A stretch of DNA of 64,000 nucleotides from Lepidostoma basale (lineage: Eukaryota > Arthropoda > Insecta > Trichoptera > Lepidostomatidae). This document shows positions 9,936-19,385 of this stretch, piece by piece (the first letter of the stretch is position 1; every line of letters begins with the position of its first letter). The notes beneath the pieces were generated by a model, which saw only the letters and a list, made by a program, of their open reading frames with translations, did not search any database and had not been told where the DNA came from. Location of the stretch: contig JAHDVF020001223.1 in NCBI GenBank assembly GCA_022606425.2, positions 186,001 through 250,000 of the forward strand. The letters run 5' to 3'. A program made the position numbers and the translations under genes.

Positions 9936-10286
9936 CTGTCCGATATTGGTATATCATATTTTTAGTACGTTCATAATATTATATTAAAACGTATTTGATT
10001 ACGTAGATTATAGTTGAGTCTTCATAGAAATTAATGAATCTGAAGTTTGACCTCTCATCGCCTTCAGTCTGACCTCATTGCCCGACCTGACGTATCGTTA
10101 TCATTCGTCACTTTCGAGTACTTACTTACCTCTCAACTTAATCTGCTTCCAGTCGTCTTGAAAGCCAACACTTCACGCCAATTATGTATCCACAACACTA
10201 ACGGGGGAATAATGACAGATATGGGAATGTATGTCAATATTGATAAGTAATAGTTTTTAAAAAATATACTAAATAGTCTTCCAAAG

Positions 10287-10411
10287 CTGTGAACTAACTA
10301 ACTACTAACTAACTAACCATCACGCCGGAGGGGTAGGCAGAGAGGATGGATCGCAACTATATTCTATCCTGACATAATTCTCGCGCCTTTTCTAAATTCA
10401 CACATATTTTT
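10287..10411 (-). mobile_element. RTE-like 3' fragment with CTAA tail
   Basis: Starts with ACTAACTAACTAACC, the complement of a TTAG tail, then a shortened terminus (GCCGGAGGGGTAGGCAGAG...) and part of the Cys-rich C-terminal coding region. Confidence 0.65.
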
Positions 10412-10625
10412 TTTTATGTATTCAACAGGTTGTTTGAACCCAATTACTGTATACAATTAATTTTTTAGCTATTCTATTGATAATCGTGACATGTGATAGG
10501 TAGCCAATCTATCGCCATTTTATTGTCACGTGAATTCTACACCAGACCAAAGACAGTGTGACAATTACACTACCATCGCCGGGAATCGAACCCGGGACCT
10601 TCGGTATGGAAGTCATACCTTCGTT
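10412..10625 (-). mobile_element. tRNA-derived SINE1, minus strand
   Basis: The complement carries the B box GGTTCGATTCC at 10582-10592 and the SINE1 body (CACGTGACAATAAAATGG, CACATGTCACGA...), as in 42007-42357. The tRNA-like head is cut off before the A box. Confidence 0.75.
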
Positions 10626-10800
10626 ATGACATGTACGCTCGTCGATTGTTCGTACTTCGAATATGGCCGCCTTTCAGTAATTAATTAATTTGGTCATGCC
10701 ATGTCTTTCTTGGCCTTCCTCGACTTCTTTTTCCATTCACACTACTTTTATATATCTTTTTAACCATTCTTTCTTCATCCATTCGTTCCATTTTTATGAT
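10626..10800 (-). mobile_element. RTE-like LINE fragment, KGGH variant, minus strand
   Basis: Minus-strand reading includes KMERMDEERMVKKIY and GRPRKTWHDQIN, matching the coding region of the RTE-like family. It abuts unassigned sequence at 10801-11030. Confidence 0.65.
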
Positions 10801-11071
10801 AAATAACTTGTTGTTTACCTTGTATCGACCTGTTTCAGAACTTCGCTGCCATCCTCTACCATCCTCTGCGTTACACCCCTCAGTGGGTCTTCTACGTCTT
10901 CCTCCAAGAAACGTCTCAATCCTGTCTTGTCTCTGGCTGCCATCTTCCAGTTTGGTAGCCCTGAACTCGATAGTCTGCCACGACATCACCTAACAATCAC
11001 AACCTCGGTCTGCCGACACATCTGCCTATGCCTTCGGGGAATTGGCGTTATGATAAGCTAATTAAATGATC

Positions 11072-11290
11072 TTCATTGTGAGATGGATGGGAAGATAAGA
11101 CGATTCTACAGAGACCGTGTTGAGAAGATGGACCCATGGAGGTTTCCCGTGGTTTGCGAGAATCCAGAGGGCTATCGACCACCAGGATGACCAGCAAAGA
11201 GATGGAGAGAAAGTTGTCGTCTTCATCACCGTACCAAAATTGATATCCTATATGAACAGATCGCAAGATCTATAGAACGAAGAAAATAGG
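11072..11290 (+). mobile_element. LINE-C RT C-terminal fragment
   Basis: Encodes a degenerate version of RRRFWRDHVERMDP...GRPPKRWRE and SSSSQ, as in 30540-30835. Frames are broken. Confidence 0.6.
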
Positions 11291-11563
11291 TACATAGTTT
11301 CAAATATCTGTTAAATGAAATGGCGTGAACACAATACTAAAAAAAACGAACTAAAGATTGGACTGCCACACTTTTCTTTCCTGACATATTTCTCTCGCTT
11401 CCTCAACATTCATACATCGTGTCTTGCATGCGCGTCGTTTTCTCTGACTCCTTACATGGCAGACATTCTATCAATCTTTCGTAGAATGTCGGCCATGTGA
11501 ATATAGGTACATAGTTTCAAATATCTGTGAAATGAAATAGCGTGAACACACAATACTGTAATA
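11288..11563. repeat. About 50-bp direct duplication flanking a minus-strand RTE-like fragment
   Basis: The sequence AGGTACATAGTTTCAAATAT plus about 30 further bases occurs at 11288-11340 and again at 11504-11563 with a few differences. Between them lies an RTE-like 3' fragment in minus orientation (about 11357-11500) that ends in a small palindrome, ACATTCTA...TAGAATGT. This may be a very long target duplication or a local tandem duplication. Confidence 0.6.
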
Positions 11564-12135
11564 AAAAAAATTATGCGGCATTAAAAATATGTATAAAAAA
11601 GCGAAAGGCTCATTTTTAGTTACTAAATCTCCTTTGTTTTGCCGTTCAAAAAAAAACTCTTTGTTCATGTTAATATCATAAGTTTATAGACGAAATGAAC
11701 GTCAAATTTAACAATTCTAGACGTAAATCAAATATGTTATTGATTGAAGAAATACACGGAACTGCAATGAACATGAATTTATTATTTTTCTTTAATATTT
11801 GCACAACTTTTTTGCCGACGGTAGCCGGTCACGTAATCGGGAACGGTTTGAAAAAATATTTCTGCAACAAAAGTTCCCACGAGATTACGGCAGAAATCGC
11901 AACGAAAGTAGTGCAATTTGTGCTCTATTCCGTCCGAATAGGAAAGGAAAGAAATGTATCTTGATTGACAGATCTGCCAGATTGTGGGACGCTGTGGGAG
12001 GAGCCAATTACCTAGTCATCTGCGGGTCATTCATCACGACGTGACGTGCCAGAGATGGAATAGATTCGGATCTTATCTAAGATACTTCTCGTAAAAAGGC
12101 AAAATGCAGATAATATCGAAAGTGCTACGTTTGCT
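11564..12135. other. No recognised feature
   Basis: Contains an unrecognised 89-codon open frame (11695-11964, plus strand) with a hydrophobic middle, LLFFFNICTTFLPTVAGHVI. It has no homology that I can name, and no splice or promoter context supports it as a gene. A remnant RTE-like terminus follows at about 12140-12200 on the minus strand. Confidence 0.3.
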
Positions 12136-12456
12136 TTTCTTATGTAACTCTAACTAGCTAACTAACTAACCATCACGCCGTTTACCCGAAGGAGAACGAT
12201 TACTGGAAGAAAGAATTGGAAAACAACCGGGTTAACCGGGTGGTGGTCTACTGCAGCGTTTCCTAACCTTTTTCAGTCGCGGACCACTAGGAAATCAAGC
12301 ACAATTTTCAAGGACCCCCTTAGTAAACAAAAACACCAATAAATTTTGAAGCATTTATTTTAGTACTACAAATACAATTTTTTTTAAAATAAAAAGTAAG
12401 TTAATAATCAACGTACAACAGCAACACTAACACGGTTAATTAATGTGAAGGTTGGT

Positions 12457-13109
12457 TGGGGAATGTTGTAATTACATAAAGCGTGCGCTTAACCCAACCA
12501 ATGTCAGGTCATAAGTCCTGTAAACACCTTGATCATCCATGTTCAGTTTCCAGTTTACGTCTTCGTCTCTATTGAGATACAATTAAAAATTTGAATTAAC
12601 CACCCTTTGGTGTAAATCCAGGATTTGTATACAGGTATAAGTATACATTCACAAATATTTGGTCTTCAAATATTCTGGTCAAAATTCTTTGGCATATAGA
12701 ATGGAATAATACTCCTAGCGGCTTCTAACAATATGTTGGTCAACAGCCTTCACATTGTGTTAATAAGGTAGTTTGCTAAATGCCGAAAATCATTCTCCAT
12801 AGATGGCGTTAGTGGGTCGGTTGTATAGGTTAATTCTTGAAAAAAATTCACTAGTGCAACCAAATCTACATAGATGGCTGACTGAAACTGCCACGTGAAG
12901 ATAAATATGGATTTTGAAGTATATATACGTACATCTTCCAAAAATTTGTCATGCATGATCACAATAACAAAGGTGGAATGGGGAATGTTGTAATTACATA
13001 AAGCGTGCGCTTAACCCAACCAATGACAGGTCATAAGTCCTGTAAACACCTTGATCATCCATGTTCAGTTTCCAGTTTACGTCTTCGTCTCTATTGAGAT
13101 ACAATTAAA
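12457..13109 (-). repeat. A-B-A' interspersed repeat inserted in the hAT element
   Basis: A 653-bp insert flanked by a 15-bp duplication, AATGTGAAGGTTGGT, at 12442-12456 and 13110-13124. In minus orientation it consists of module A (about 135 bp, AATTGTATCTCAATAGAGAC ... ACATTCCCC), a unique module B (about 380 bp) and a second direct copy of A. Module A recurs at 30312, 50641, 50940 and 57030, and parts of B follow A at 50940 and 57030. No RT, tRNA head or TG...CA ends are visible. The class is unknown; the duplication length suggests target-primed integration. Confidence 0.75.
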
Positions 13110-13139
13110 AATGTGAAGGTTGGTGTTGCTTTTTTAAAA

Positions 13140-13535
13140 CTAAATTAGTGATGTTTGGGTTGATGTTACTACTTAGTTGTAGTCTCAGATCGGATTCCAC
13201 TTGTAATCTGTTTCTGTATTTGTTTTAGTATAATAAAAGAGCAGAGAATGCCTTTTCACAGAGGTATGTGGTTAAGAAAATCAGTAAATGTTTCAGTGCT
13301 TCTTCTGATATTTCCTTATAACCTTTCTTTACATTCACCCAAAAACTTGATAAAGAGGATTCTTTAAAATAACATTTCAATGCTGAATCACAAGAAATTT
13401 CTATTAATTGGTTTTCCTGTGCCGTTGTCAAGCCAGTAATATCAGGAACATCTGTGTTAAAAGGGTTTGATATCCAATTTTTATTTTTGTCGGGTACTGG
13501 AAAATAATCGCGATACGAAGAACGTGATAATGATT
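13140..13535 (-). pseudogene. hAT transposase C-terminal remnant
   Basis: Minus-strand frame gives YFPVPDKNKNWISNPF, a helical region (SFWVNVKKGYKEISEEAL), TTYLCEKAFSAL, an in-frame TAA at about 13225, then KYRNRLQVESDLRLQL. This is the C-terminal dimerisation region of hAT transposases of the SCAND3/ZBED type. The catalytic part is gone. Confidence 0.75.
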
Positions 13536-13924
13536 ACGAGACTCTTGGTAGCATTTATTTATTATTGTTAAATGGTCCACGGATGTGACTGCGGACCCCC
13601 ATACATATTTTCGCAGACCCCCAGGGGTCCGCGGACCACAGGTTAGGAAACACTGGTCTAGGGGATAGAACGCTTGGCTCCTGATCCAGATGAGATGGGT
13701 TCAAGCCTGGACACGATCAGATTCCTTCTTCATAATAATGAGCTATTTTCTGCTCACATTGAAGATTGTAAAATAAATTCTAATATCATTGATACAAATC
13801 CTTGATGTTAGTCTTTTAAAAAAATGATAGAACACCTAATATAATAAAGAAAGGAATGTAAGACGGATGAATGCGTCCTAAATAAAATTTTAAAAAAAAT
13901 CAGTTTGATGGTTTGGACATATGG

Positions 13925-14165
13925 AACAAATTTATTTATTATTTATTTATTTATACATGATATACAAATGAGACATTACAAACGATAAAACATTTAGGCG
14001 ACTCATTTGGACACAAAACGGTGTTACAAAGATAAGATAAAACAACATGAGACCAAAAAATCATACATACGAGTATCAGAAGGAATCCAAATATGTCGAC
14101 GTCAGTGAGGCAGTACTCTTACCAGAATTTGCAATATTTTTTAATGAATACTGCCTCACTGACAC
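13925..14165 (-). repeat. LINE-type 3' UTR with ATTT tail and a perfect hairpin
   Basis: Starts with (ATTT)n followed by ATACATGATATAC..., which resembles a minus-strand LINE 3' end. At its far end a perfect 15-bp inverted repeat, GTCAGTGAGGCAGTA, occupies 14101-14115 and 14149-14163 with a 33-nt loop. No coding region is visible. Confidence 0.45.
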
Positions 14166-14207
14166 TGAAAATGTCCAAATCCGAGATGATTAGATTCAGC
14201 GTCCGAA

Positions 14208-14450
14208 AGGCTGAGGGAAGAATGGTTAAACATATATAAACAAGTAGTGTGAATGGAAAAAGTAGTCGAGGAAGGCCAAATCAACCGAAGAAAGGCGGCC
14301 ATGTTCGAAGTAGGTACATTCGACGTGCGTGCGTGTCACGGTGTGTGAATGTAGAACAGTGGCGAGAGTTATGTCAAGAGAGAACAGTATGGCGGTCCAT
14401 CCTCTTTGTTTACCCCTCCGGGGAAACGTAGTGTTGGTTAGTTGGTACGT
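14208..14450 (+). mobile_element. RTE-like LINE 3' fragment, KGGH variant
   Basis: Encodes GKSSRGRP, KKGGHVRSR, RRACVSRCVNVEQWRELCQE and FVYPSGET before a GTTGGTTAGTTGG tail. Frameshifted near 14275. Confidence 0.7.
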
Positions 14451-14967
14451 TTTTTTTTTACAATAATGTATGTTGAAATTAACTCGATGCATAACACAAA
14501 GAACTTACACAAAGAATAAATTAAATTATTCAAATTAATGTCATAATTTATGACCGCTTTAAAAAACGTGTTTCGACACATTAACACCATTTGAAAACAC
14601 TATGTAGGTTATTTCTCGATCTATTTAATCTCATCGCCAGGCCTTTTTCGTAAAACCTAATTTAAAAAATGTTAAACAAATTGCGTAACACGACATCTTT
14701 GTTTTCTCATTCTTAAATGATACAAATTTCATCTCAAATCGGAACAAATTGTTTTCTCCCACGAGCTAAATGGTTTTATTAACCAATTTCACCAACGTAT
14801 TAACAATGATTAATTATGGATTTTTGTTGAAGCAACGTTGAATATAATGTACCAGTTACAAAATCGTGTATAAAATGCTTACAAACACAGTATACAAAAA
14901 ATACATTGTTCTATCAACAATTTCCTGATAGTGGAAGGAAAAACATCTAATTCAAACTCATCTCCTT
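14451..14967. other. No recognised feature (possible 3' UTR of a minus-strand gene)
   Basis: AT-rich sequence without recognisable repeat. If the exon at 14968-15101 is real, part of this would be its 3' untranslated region. I see no convincing AATAAA on the minus strand close to the stop. Confidence 0.3.
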
Positions 14968-15101
14968 TTAATAGATCTGACGATCTGTGAAACAGAAATC
15001 TTGTCTCCTGGGATAATGAGGTCCAGCTGTCTTGATTCCAAATTTCTTACGCAAACCGGGCTTCTGGGCTTCAATGGAAGTACCGCCACTGGTATCACTA
15101 T
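14968..15101 (-). CDS. Possible terminal exon of an unidentified host gene
   Basis: On the minus strand a 43-codon open stretch runs to TAA at 14968-14970. It includes DTSGGTSIEAQKPGLRKKFG and ends CFTDRQIY. Codon use (many C/G third positions) differs from the surrounding AT-rich repeats, and the sequence does not recur in the window. An AG at 15102-15103 (minus) would admit phase 1, matching the exit phase of the exon at 61362-61431. A LINE begins at about 15104, so the native acceptor may have been altered. A second frame is also open here, so the reading is uncertain. I do not recognise the protein. Confidence 0.4.
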
Positions 15102-15103
15102 CT

Positions 15104-15635
15104 AGCTGCATTTAATAAAATGAGAACATTATTTTGGAATAATAATCTTAACTTGAAACTCCGACAAAGAATGATTAAGTGTTATATATGGTCAGTTCTA
15201 ACGGCTGCAAAACCTGGACTCTGAAAGTGAATGTAATGAACCGGTTGGAAGCGTTCGAGATGTGGATATATTGCAGAATGCTCCGCATACCATTGATCGA
15301 TAGGGTCAGTAATGCAGACGTACTGCAGAGAGCCAGAGCCAATAGAGAGCTGTTGTCAAGTGTGAAGATTAGAAAGGTCTCATATTTGGGTCATGTGCTA
15401 AGGGGAGAAAAATACCACCTCCTTCGACTGATAATTTAATGGGTAAAGTGGAGGGACGTCGGGGAGTTGGTAGAAGGCAGCTATCCTGGCTGCGGAAGAT
15501 CAAAGAGTGGACAGGAATAACAAGAGTACAGAACCTGTTCCAACCTGCGCAGGATATAGATGCCTTTGCAGATGTAATCGCCAACGTTGGGGGGACCTGA
15601 CACGGCACCGAAAGAAGAAGAAGATCAATTAAAAA
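15104..15635 (+). mobile_element. LINE-A RT C-terminal copy with GAAGAAG tail
   Basis: Encodes AFNKMRTLFW, LKLRQRMIK, CKTWTLKVNVMNRLEAFEMW, YCRMLRIPLIDRVSNADVLQ and YLGHVLRGEKYHLL, then a frameshift and a terminal part IANVGGT before a GAAGAAGAAGA tail. It is a 5'-truncated non-LTR retrotransposon; sister copies are at 28016, 39365 and 61470. Confidence 0.8.
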
Positions 15636-15908
15636 AAGCATTATAAGAAAGTAAATTAAAAAAATATTATGAAATAATTTATGCTTGAGTTTTATATTAT
15701 TTTCATTATTTACAATGAACTTCTACAAAGAAGTATTTATTAACACCATTAATGTTTTAAAAGCTGCAGGGTTCACAATTTTAATTATCTTTAAATAAAC
15801 ATGGTTGTGTCATGTAATGAACATCGGATAATATAAAAATAATATAAAACAGGTGCAATAAACGTATACACGCAACATATAGACATACGTCTTGTCCGTG
15901 CGACAGTC

Positions 15909-15959
15909 ATGAACTCGTGCGTTACCGGTCACTCGGTATTCAGAGTCCATCACCGCAAG
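15909..15959 (+). CDS. Candidate first coding exon (low confidence)
   Basis: ATG at 15909 opens 17 codons (MNSCVTGHSVFRVHHRK) ending in a consensus donor, AAG|GTGAGTATT, at 15960. This stretch is CpG-rich compared with its surroundings and does not recur in the window. A possible acceptor, TTTTTGTAACAG, lies near 16098, but phase 0 entry there meets a stop after five codons, so the partner exon is not known. It could also be a chance match. Confidence 0.2.
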
Positions 15960-16348
15960 GTGAGTATTAATTAATTTTACTTAAATGTCACACTCTTGTC
16001 ATTTATCTGCCTTTAGATATCATTAATTAATTCTTGCATTCTCTTGCTATAAAAAGGTGATTGCAATTTTGTTAAGTTTCATTATTTTTGTAACAGAATC
16101 CTCTTCGAATGTAGGCCATGGGAAGTTTTTCTCTGAGTTCATAAGAAATAGCCGGAATCAAATGTCGAAAGTTACTTCCAGTACATTTGATCACGAAAAT
16201 GTTGATGAATCGATATTCTATTACCTGAAACTTATAACTCACTATCACGCAGTATCTCTATAAAGATAGGTAGAGAAATTAAATCCAGAGACGTGTCGCA
16301 AATCATCACAAATTTTTATTCCTCTAAACATGTCTGTTTTTGGGAATA

Positions 16349-16715
16349 AAATTTATCAAATCAAATCCAATAAATTTATTTCATCAATAGACATTACAAC
16401 ATTAGGGTTTAAGGCATCTATTGAGAACAGATAAATTAATATATTGTGTGTAGTATACTACCAGAAACGCATGAGAGATGGTTCGACATTAGAAAGACAA
16501 GATACTCTCCCAAATCAATAGTATTTGCCTTCTGAACGTACTTCAACTAATATGACAGACGATGATCTCTGAGGAGACCGCGTTCTGCAGATTAATTGCT
16601 CTTCCCACCGGTGTCAACAGAGGCAGGTTGGTTCTGGCGGCCGGTAGGTAAAACAATGTATGCTGTCAGAGATTTCTATCAGGGACAAAAAGTCGAACAC
16701 CCCCCAGCACGGTAT
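16349..16715 (-). mobile_element. LINE-H 3' end, minus strand
   Basis: Starts at the complement of the ATTTGAT tail, continues through the 3' UTR (TAAGGCATCTATTGAG) into the coding end that matches 34695-35000, ending at CCCAGCACGG. It is 5' truncated. Confidence 0.65.
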
Positions 16716-16779
16716 TTATATGTATTTATTGTTTCTTGAACAATGATGTAAAACTCCATATTAAACAATTAAGTGAAAT

Positions 16780-16990
16780 CTTAAGAGTGAGTACGAATGT
16801 GAGGAAAATCTGTGCATGATAGTGTCGAATGAAAATATAAGAAATGAGAACAGTGCGAATAAAAGTGTTATGAACAGAATAATGAAAGGATCATTAAGAT
16901 GGTTTAAACAAATAAAAACAGGGTTGTTATGCTGCAACTGAACCATTCTCGAAGGTTTTTTAGACAGAATTGTCTTCTTATTTATGTCCA
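16780..16990. mobile_element. RTE-like (plus) and LINE-A-related (minus) scraps
   Basis: 16780-16912 is plus-strand RTE-like coding sequence (…NENIRN…, KGSLRWF-like). 16915-16990 is a minus-strand scrap whose complement reads like the LREWFSC region also seen at 24005-24310. Confidence 0.5.
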
Positions 16991-16999
16991 ACATTAACC

Positions 17000-17385
17000 G
17001 ATATCCAATCGTAGCCTACAGCTCTATTGAGTGACAGTGGCGTGCATCCATTATTTTAATTGTACAAAATCAGATTATAATTTTTTTCATATCGTGATAT
17101 TCGAATTAGTCAAAGTACCTGTGCACGAAACGCTCGCATTGAAATTTCAGTCATAAAGAGAATTAACTTCTTTTGATTTTGTACTTGCAATTTTAACATA
17201 ATCTTAAACAAAGCGATATGTATACCAAAAACATCTTGATTTTTTAAAGGTAATTTTGATCGTAGCTTCCTGACTGCTTATCCTTTTCTTGTGTCAGTTT
17301 GCACCGAGAATAATTACGTGCAAACAATGCAGTGGCGTAACCACACGATTCGCAAAACATTTTTATTAAATTATTAATTAACTAA
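17000..17385. other. Unassigned, possible old DNA-transposon remnant
   Basis: No coding sequence is visible. CAGTGGCGTG (about 17035) and CAGTGGCGTAACC (about 17331) occur in the same orientation at either side, resembling transposon ends but not inverted, so I do not call an element. Confidence 0.25.
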
Positions 17386-17387
17386 CT

Positions 17388-17482
17388 AATTATAACAATA
17401 ATAATGAAAACTAACTAACTAACTAACTAACCATCACGCCGTCTCCCCGAAGAGGTAGGCAGAAAGAATGGACTGCCACACT
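17388..17482 (-). mobile_element. RTE-like 3' terminus with CTAA tail
   Basis: Complement of a (TTAG)n tail followed by the complement of the terminal codons (GCCTACC...GAGACGGCGTGATGG). Short, 5' truncated at 17482. Confidence 0.65.
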
Positions 17483-17745
17483 TTTCACAAGAGGTTCTGG
17501 ATTCGATTCACATAATAATAAAATGGTGATAGATTAGACCTACACATGTTATAAGAATTAATACCTAAATAGTTGTAAAGAATAATTGGGTTTAAATGAC
17601 CTGCTTTATACGAATATGGAAAGCAACGGAAAACTACCACATTAAAGGCCCAAGTAGCATCTCAAGAACCAGCAAAAATGTTACACTTTGCTGTAAACCA
17701 ATCCTTTGGATTGAAACTAGCGAAGAAGAAGACTTTTAAAAGTAT
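17483..17745 (+). mobile_element. SINE2, 5' truncated, with a LINE-D-like 3' end
   Basis: Starts around a B-box-like TCTGGATTCGATTC, shares the AATAAAATGGTGATAGATT body with SINE1, and ends TTTGCTGTAAACCAATCC TTT GGATTGAAACT with a GAAGAAGAAG tail. The last about 30 bp match the 3' end of LINE-D (9015-9045), including a CAATCC/GGATTG stem. The fuller minus-strand copy is at 49345-49592. Confidence 0.7.
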
Positions 17746-17755
17746 TTATACGTAT

Positions 17756-18168
17756 AATATTAACTAATTAACTAACTAACCATCACGCCGTCTCCCCGAA
17801 GGGGTAGGCAGAAAGAATGGACTACCACACTTTTCTTTCCTGGCATATTTCTCTCGCTTCCTCAACATTCAAACATCGTGTCATGCACGCGCGTCGATTT
17901 CTCTGACTCCTCACATGGCCGACATTCAATATTTGATTTATTTGTTAGTGCCACGTTTTCCTCGGTCTTCCTCTATTTCTGGTTCCATTTACATCATTAA
18001 CATATAATTTTTTTACCATTCTTTCTTCATTCATTCTTTCCATATGTCCAAACTATCTTAATGATTCTTTCATTATTTTGTTCATGACACCATCATTCGC
18101 ACCGCATTCACTTCTTATATTTTCATTCGACACTCTATCATACACAGAGTATCGACACATTCGTCGAA
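17756..18168 (-). mobile_element. RTE-like LINE 3' fragment, TTAG-tailed, minus strand
   Basis: Long minus-strand copy covering the coding end from the RRMC...YDRV region to the GETA terminus and the tail complement at 17756. Frame is broken. Confidence 0.75.
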
Positions 18169-18184
18169 AATGTGAAAAATCTTT

Positions 18185-18300
18185 TTAAAATGTATATTTA
18201 GTTAAAATCCATCATCATCTTGACCAGAAAGTGGCAGCGAGCTGCCGAAACCAGTCGAGGGCAAAAACATAAATGTATTTAACTAAATATACATTTCGCT
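18185..18300. repeat. Fold-back element with hammerhead-like arm
   Basis: Outer arms AAATGTATATTTAGTTAAA (about 18190) and its complement (about 18278). The 3' half carries CAGAAAG-T-GGCAG CGAG CTGCC-GAAA-CCAG-TC, fitting the shared scaffold with a 5-bp internal stem. Confidence 0.6.
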
Positions 18301-18319
18301 TATACTAATTGATTAATTA

Positions 18320-18580
18320 CCATTGACTTATACTAATTGATTAATTTGGTTATGCCGTGGTTTTCTCGGTTGTTCTCGGTTTTACTTTCTATTCTCACTG
18401 CTTGTATTATAAATAATATTTTAACCATTCTTCTATCACCCATTCGTTCCATATATCAAAACCATCAAATTGATTCTTTTTTATTTTACTTAGGATGCAA
18501 ACATCTACCATACATTCCTTTCTTTTTTCGTCATTCGGTATTCGATCATTTATAGTTTTCCTGCACATTCGACTCATTGA
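18320..18580 (-). mobile_element. RTE-like LINE fragment, minus strand
   Basis: Complement shows a degenerate form of the MERM...MVKK...GRP..TWHDQIN region and the YDRI...RRM block. Tail missing, strongly eroded. Confidence 0.6.
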
Positions 18581-18659
18581 TGAGGAGGAAGACAAAACGT
18601 AGCATGATCTAATCATTGTAAAATTAAGAAAAATAAACTGAAATGTGGAAAAAACTGTC

Positions 18660-18815
18660 TTTTAATTAATTAATAAGAATGAAAACATCTGCTTTCTAGA
18701 AGTTTTATTATATTTTATGGGAATTACACGTTTGCAAAGGCATTATCATTCAGGATTATCATCATAGATATTATCATCATAGCACTTTCATCAAATGACA
18801 TTTGATAACGCGACA
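18660..18815. repeat. Fold-back remnant (GATAATGCC family)
   Basis: Contains TTTCTAGAAGTTTTATTATA and TTTGATAACGC, shared with elements at 30085, 53165, 56695 and 60890. The second arm is eroded. Confidence 0.4.
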
Positions 18816-18819
18816 AGAT

Positions 18820-19385
18820 TTTCGACGATGGATTTATCTATTACCAAAACGATGGGATAAATCCCATTGGATAAATAATGCAGAGAATGGTATAGACGCT
18901 TCAAAGCTGGTGATTTTAGCGTTGACGGCAATGACGCCCTGGAAGACCGAAAAAAATTGACCGAAAAATGAACTCCTCAAATCAGATGAAACGATTTCGG
19001 GGGAAGTCTACCTACAACAACTAATGCGATCAAAGCAGGCACTAGCTGAAAAACGACCGGAATGGGGCAACAGGCACAGCAAGCTGATTCTTCAACACGA
19101 TAACGCTCCACCTCACATCGCAATCGCGGTCAAAAACTACATACAAAATGTAAGTTGGGAGATTATACCGCGTTCGCCTTATTCACCAGACGTGGCACCA
19201 TCGGACTACCACTTGTTCGGATCCATGATGCATGCCTTAGAAAAGCAACACTCCCATTCATATGCAAATGTCAAAAATTGGGTCGATGCCTGGATTAAAA
19301 GTAGTTTTTGACGATGGAATCATCTATTGCCAGAACAATGGGAAAAGTAGTGGCTAACGATGGAAAATATTTCAATTGATGTGTA
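18820..19385 (+). pseudogene. Internally deleted mariner transposase relic
   Basis: An N-terminal scrap (WYRRFKAGDFSVDGN) joins, after a large internal deletion, to the catalytic C-terminus: SKLILQHDNAPPHIAIAV, IPRSPYSPDVAPSDYHLF. There are 34 residues between the last two aspartates. The first catalytic Asp block is gone, and terminal repeats are not recognisable. It is a different lineage from the 6869 and 42678 mariners. Confidence 0.75.

Larger units (their letters stand above)
12254..13655 (-). mobile_element. hAT transposon, degraded, carrying a nested insertion
   Basis: Terminal inverted repeats CAGCGTTTCCTAACCT (from 12254) and its complement AGGTTAGGAAACACTG (to 13655). The flanking 8-mers GTCTACTG and GTCTAGGG agree at 6 of 8 bases, as expected of an old hAT target duplication. 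It carries a minus-strand transposase remnant and a 653-bp insertion at 12457-13109. Confidence 0.85.
12226..13860 (+). mobile_element. SINE3, tRNA-derived, split by a hAT element
   Basis: Left part CCGGGTGGTGGTCTA (about 12235-12250) and right part GGGGATAGAACGCTTGGCTC (from 13661) join across the hAT insertion. Together they give a tRNA-like head: A-box-like GGTGGTCTAGGGG, then GATCCAGA and B-box-like GGGTTCAAGCC (about 13709). The body runs to roughly 13860. The insertion split the A-box region. Confidence 0.6.

Noticed and set aside
10560..10600. Functional tRNA gene
   Set aside because: B boxes here and at 42059, 54740 and 59571 belong to SINE heads; no complete cloverleaf with an intact acceptor stem is present.
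10681..10989. Single fused ORF on the minus strand
   Set aside because: Its C-terminal half is RTE-like coding sequence and its N-terminal half is unrelated sequence read through by chance; the border coincides with a repeat junction at about 10800.
11695..11964. Hypothetical 89-residue membrane protein
   Set aside because: Length is within chance expectation, with no homology, splice or promoter evidence.
17030..17345. Transposon bounded by CAGTGGCG
   Set aside because: The two motifs are in direct rather than inverted orientation and no target duplication is seen.
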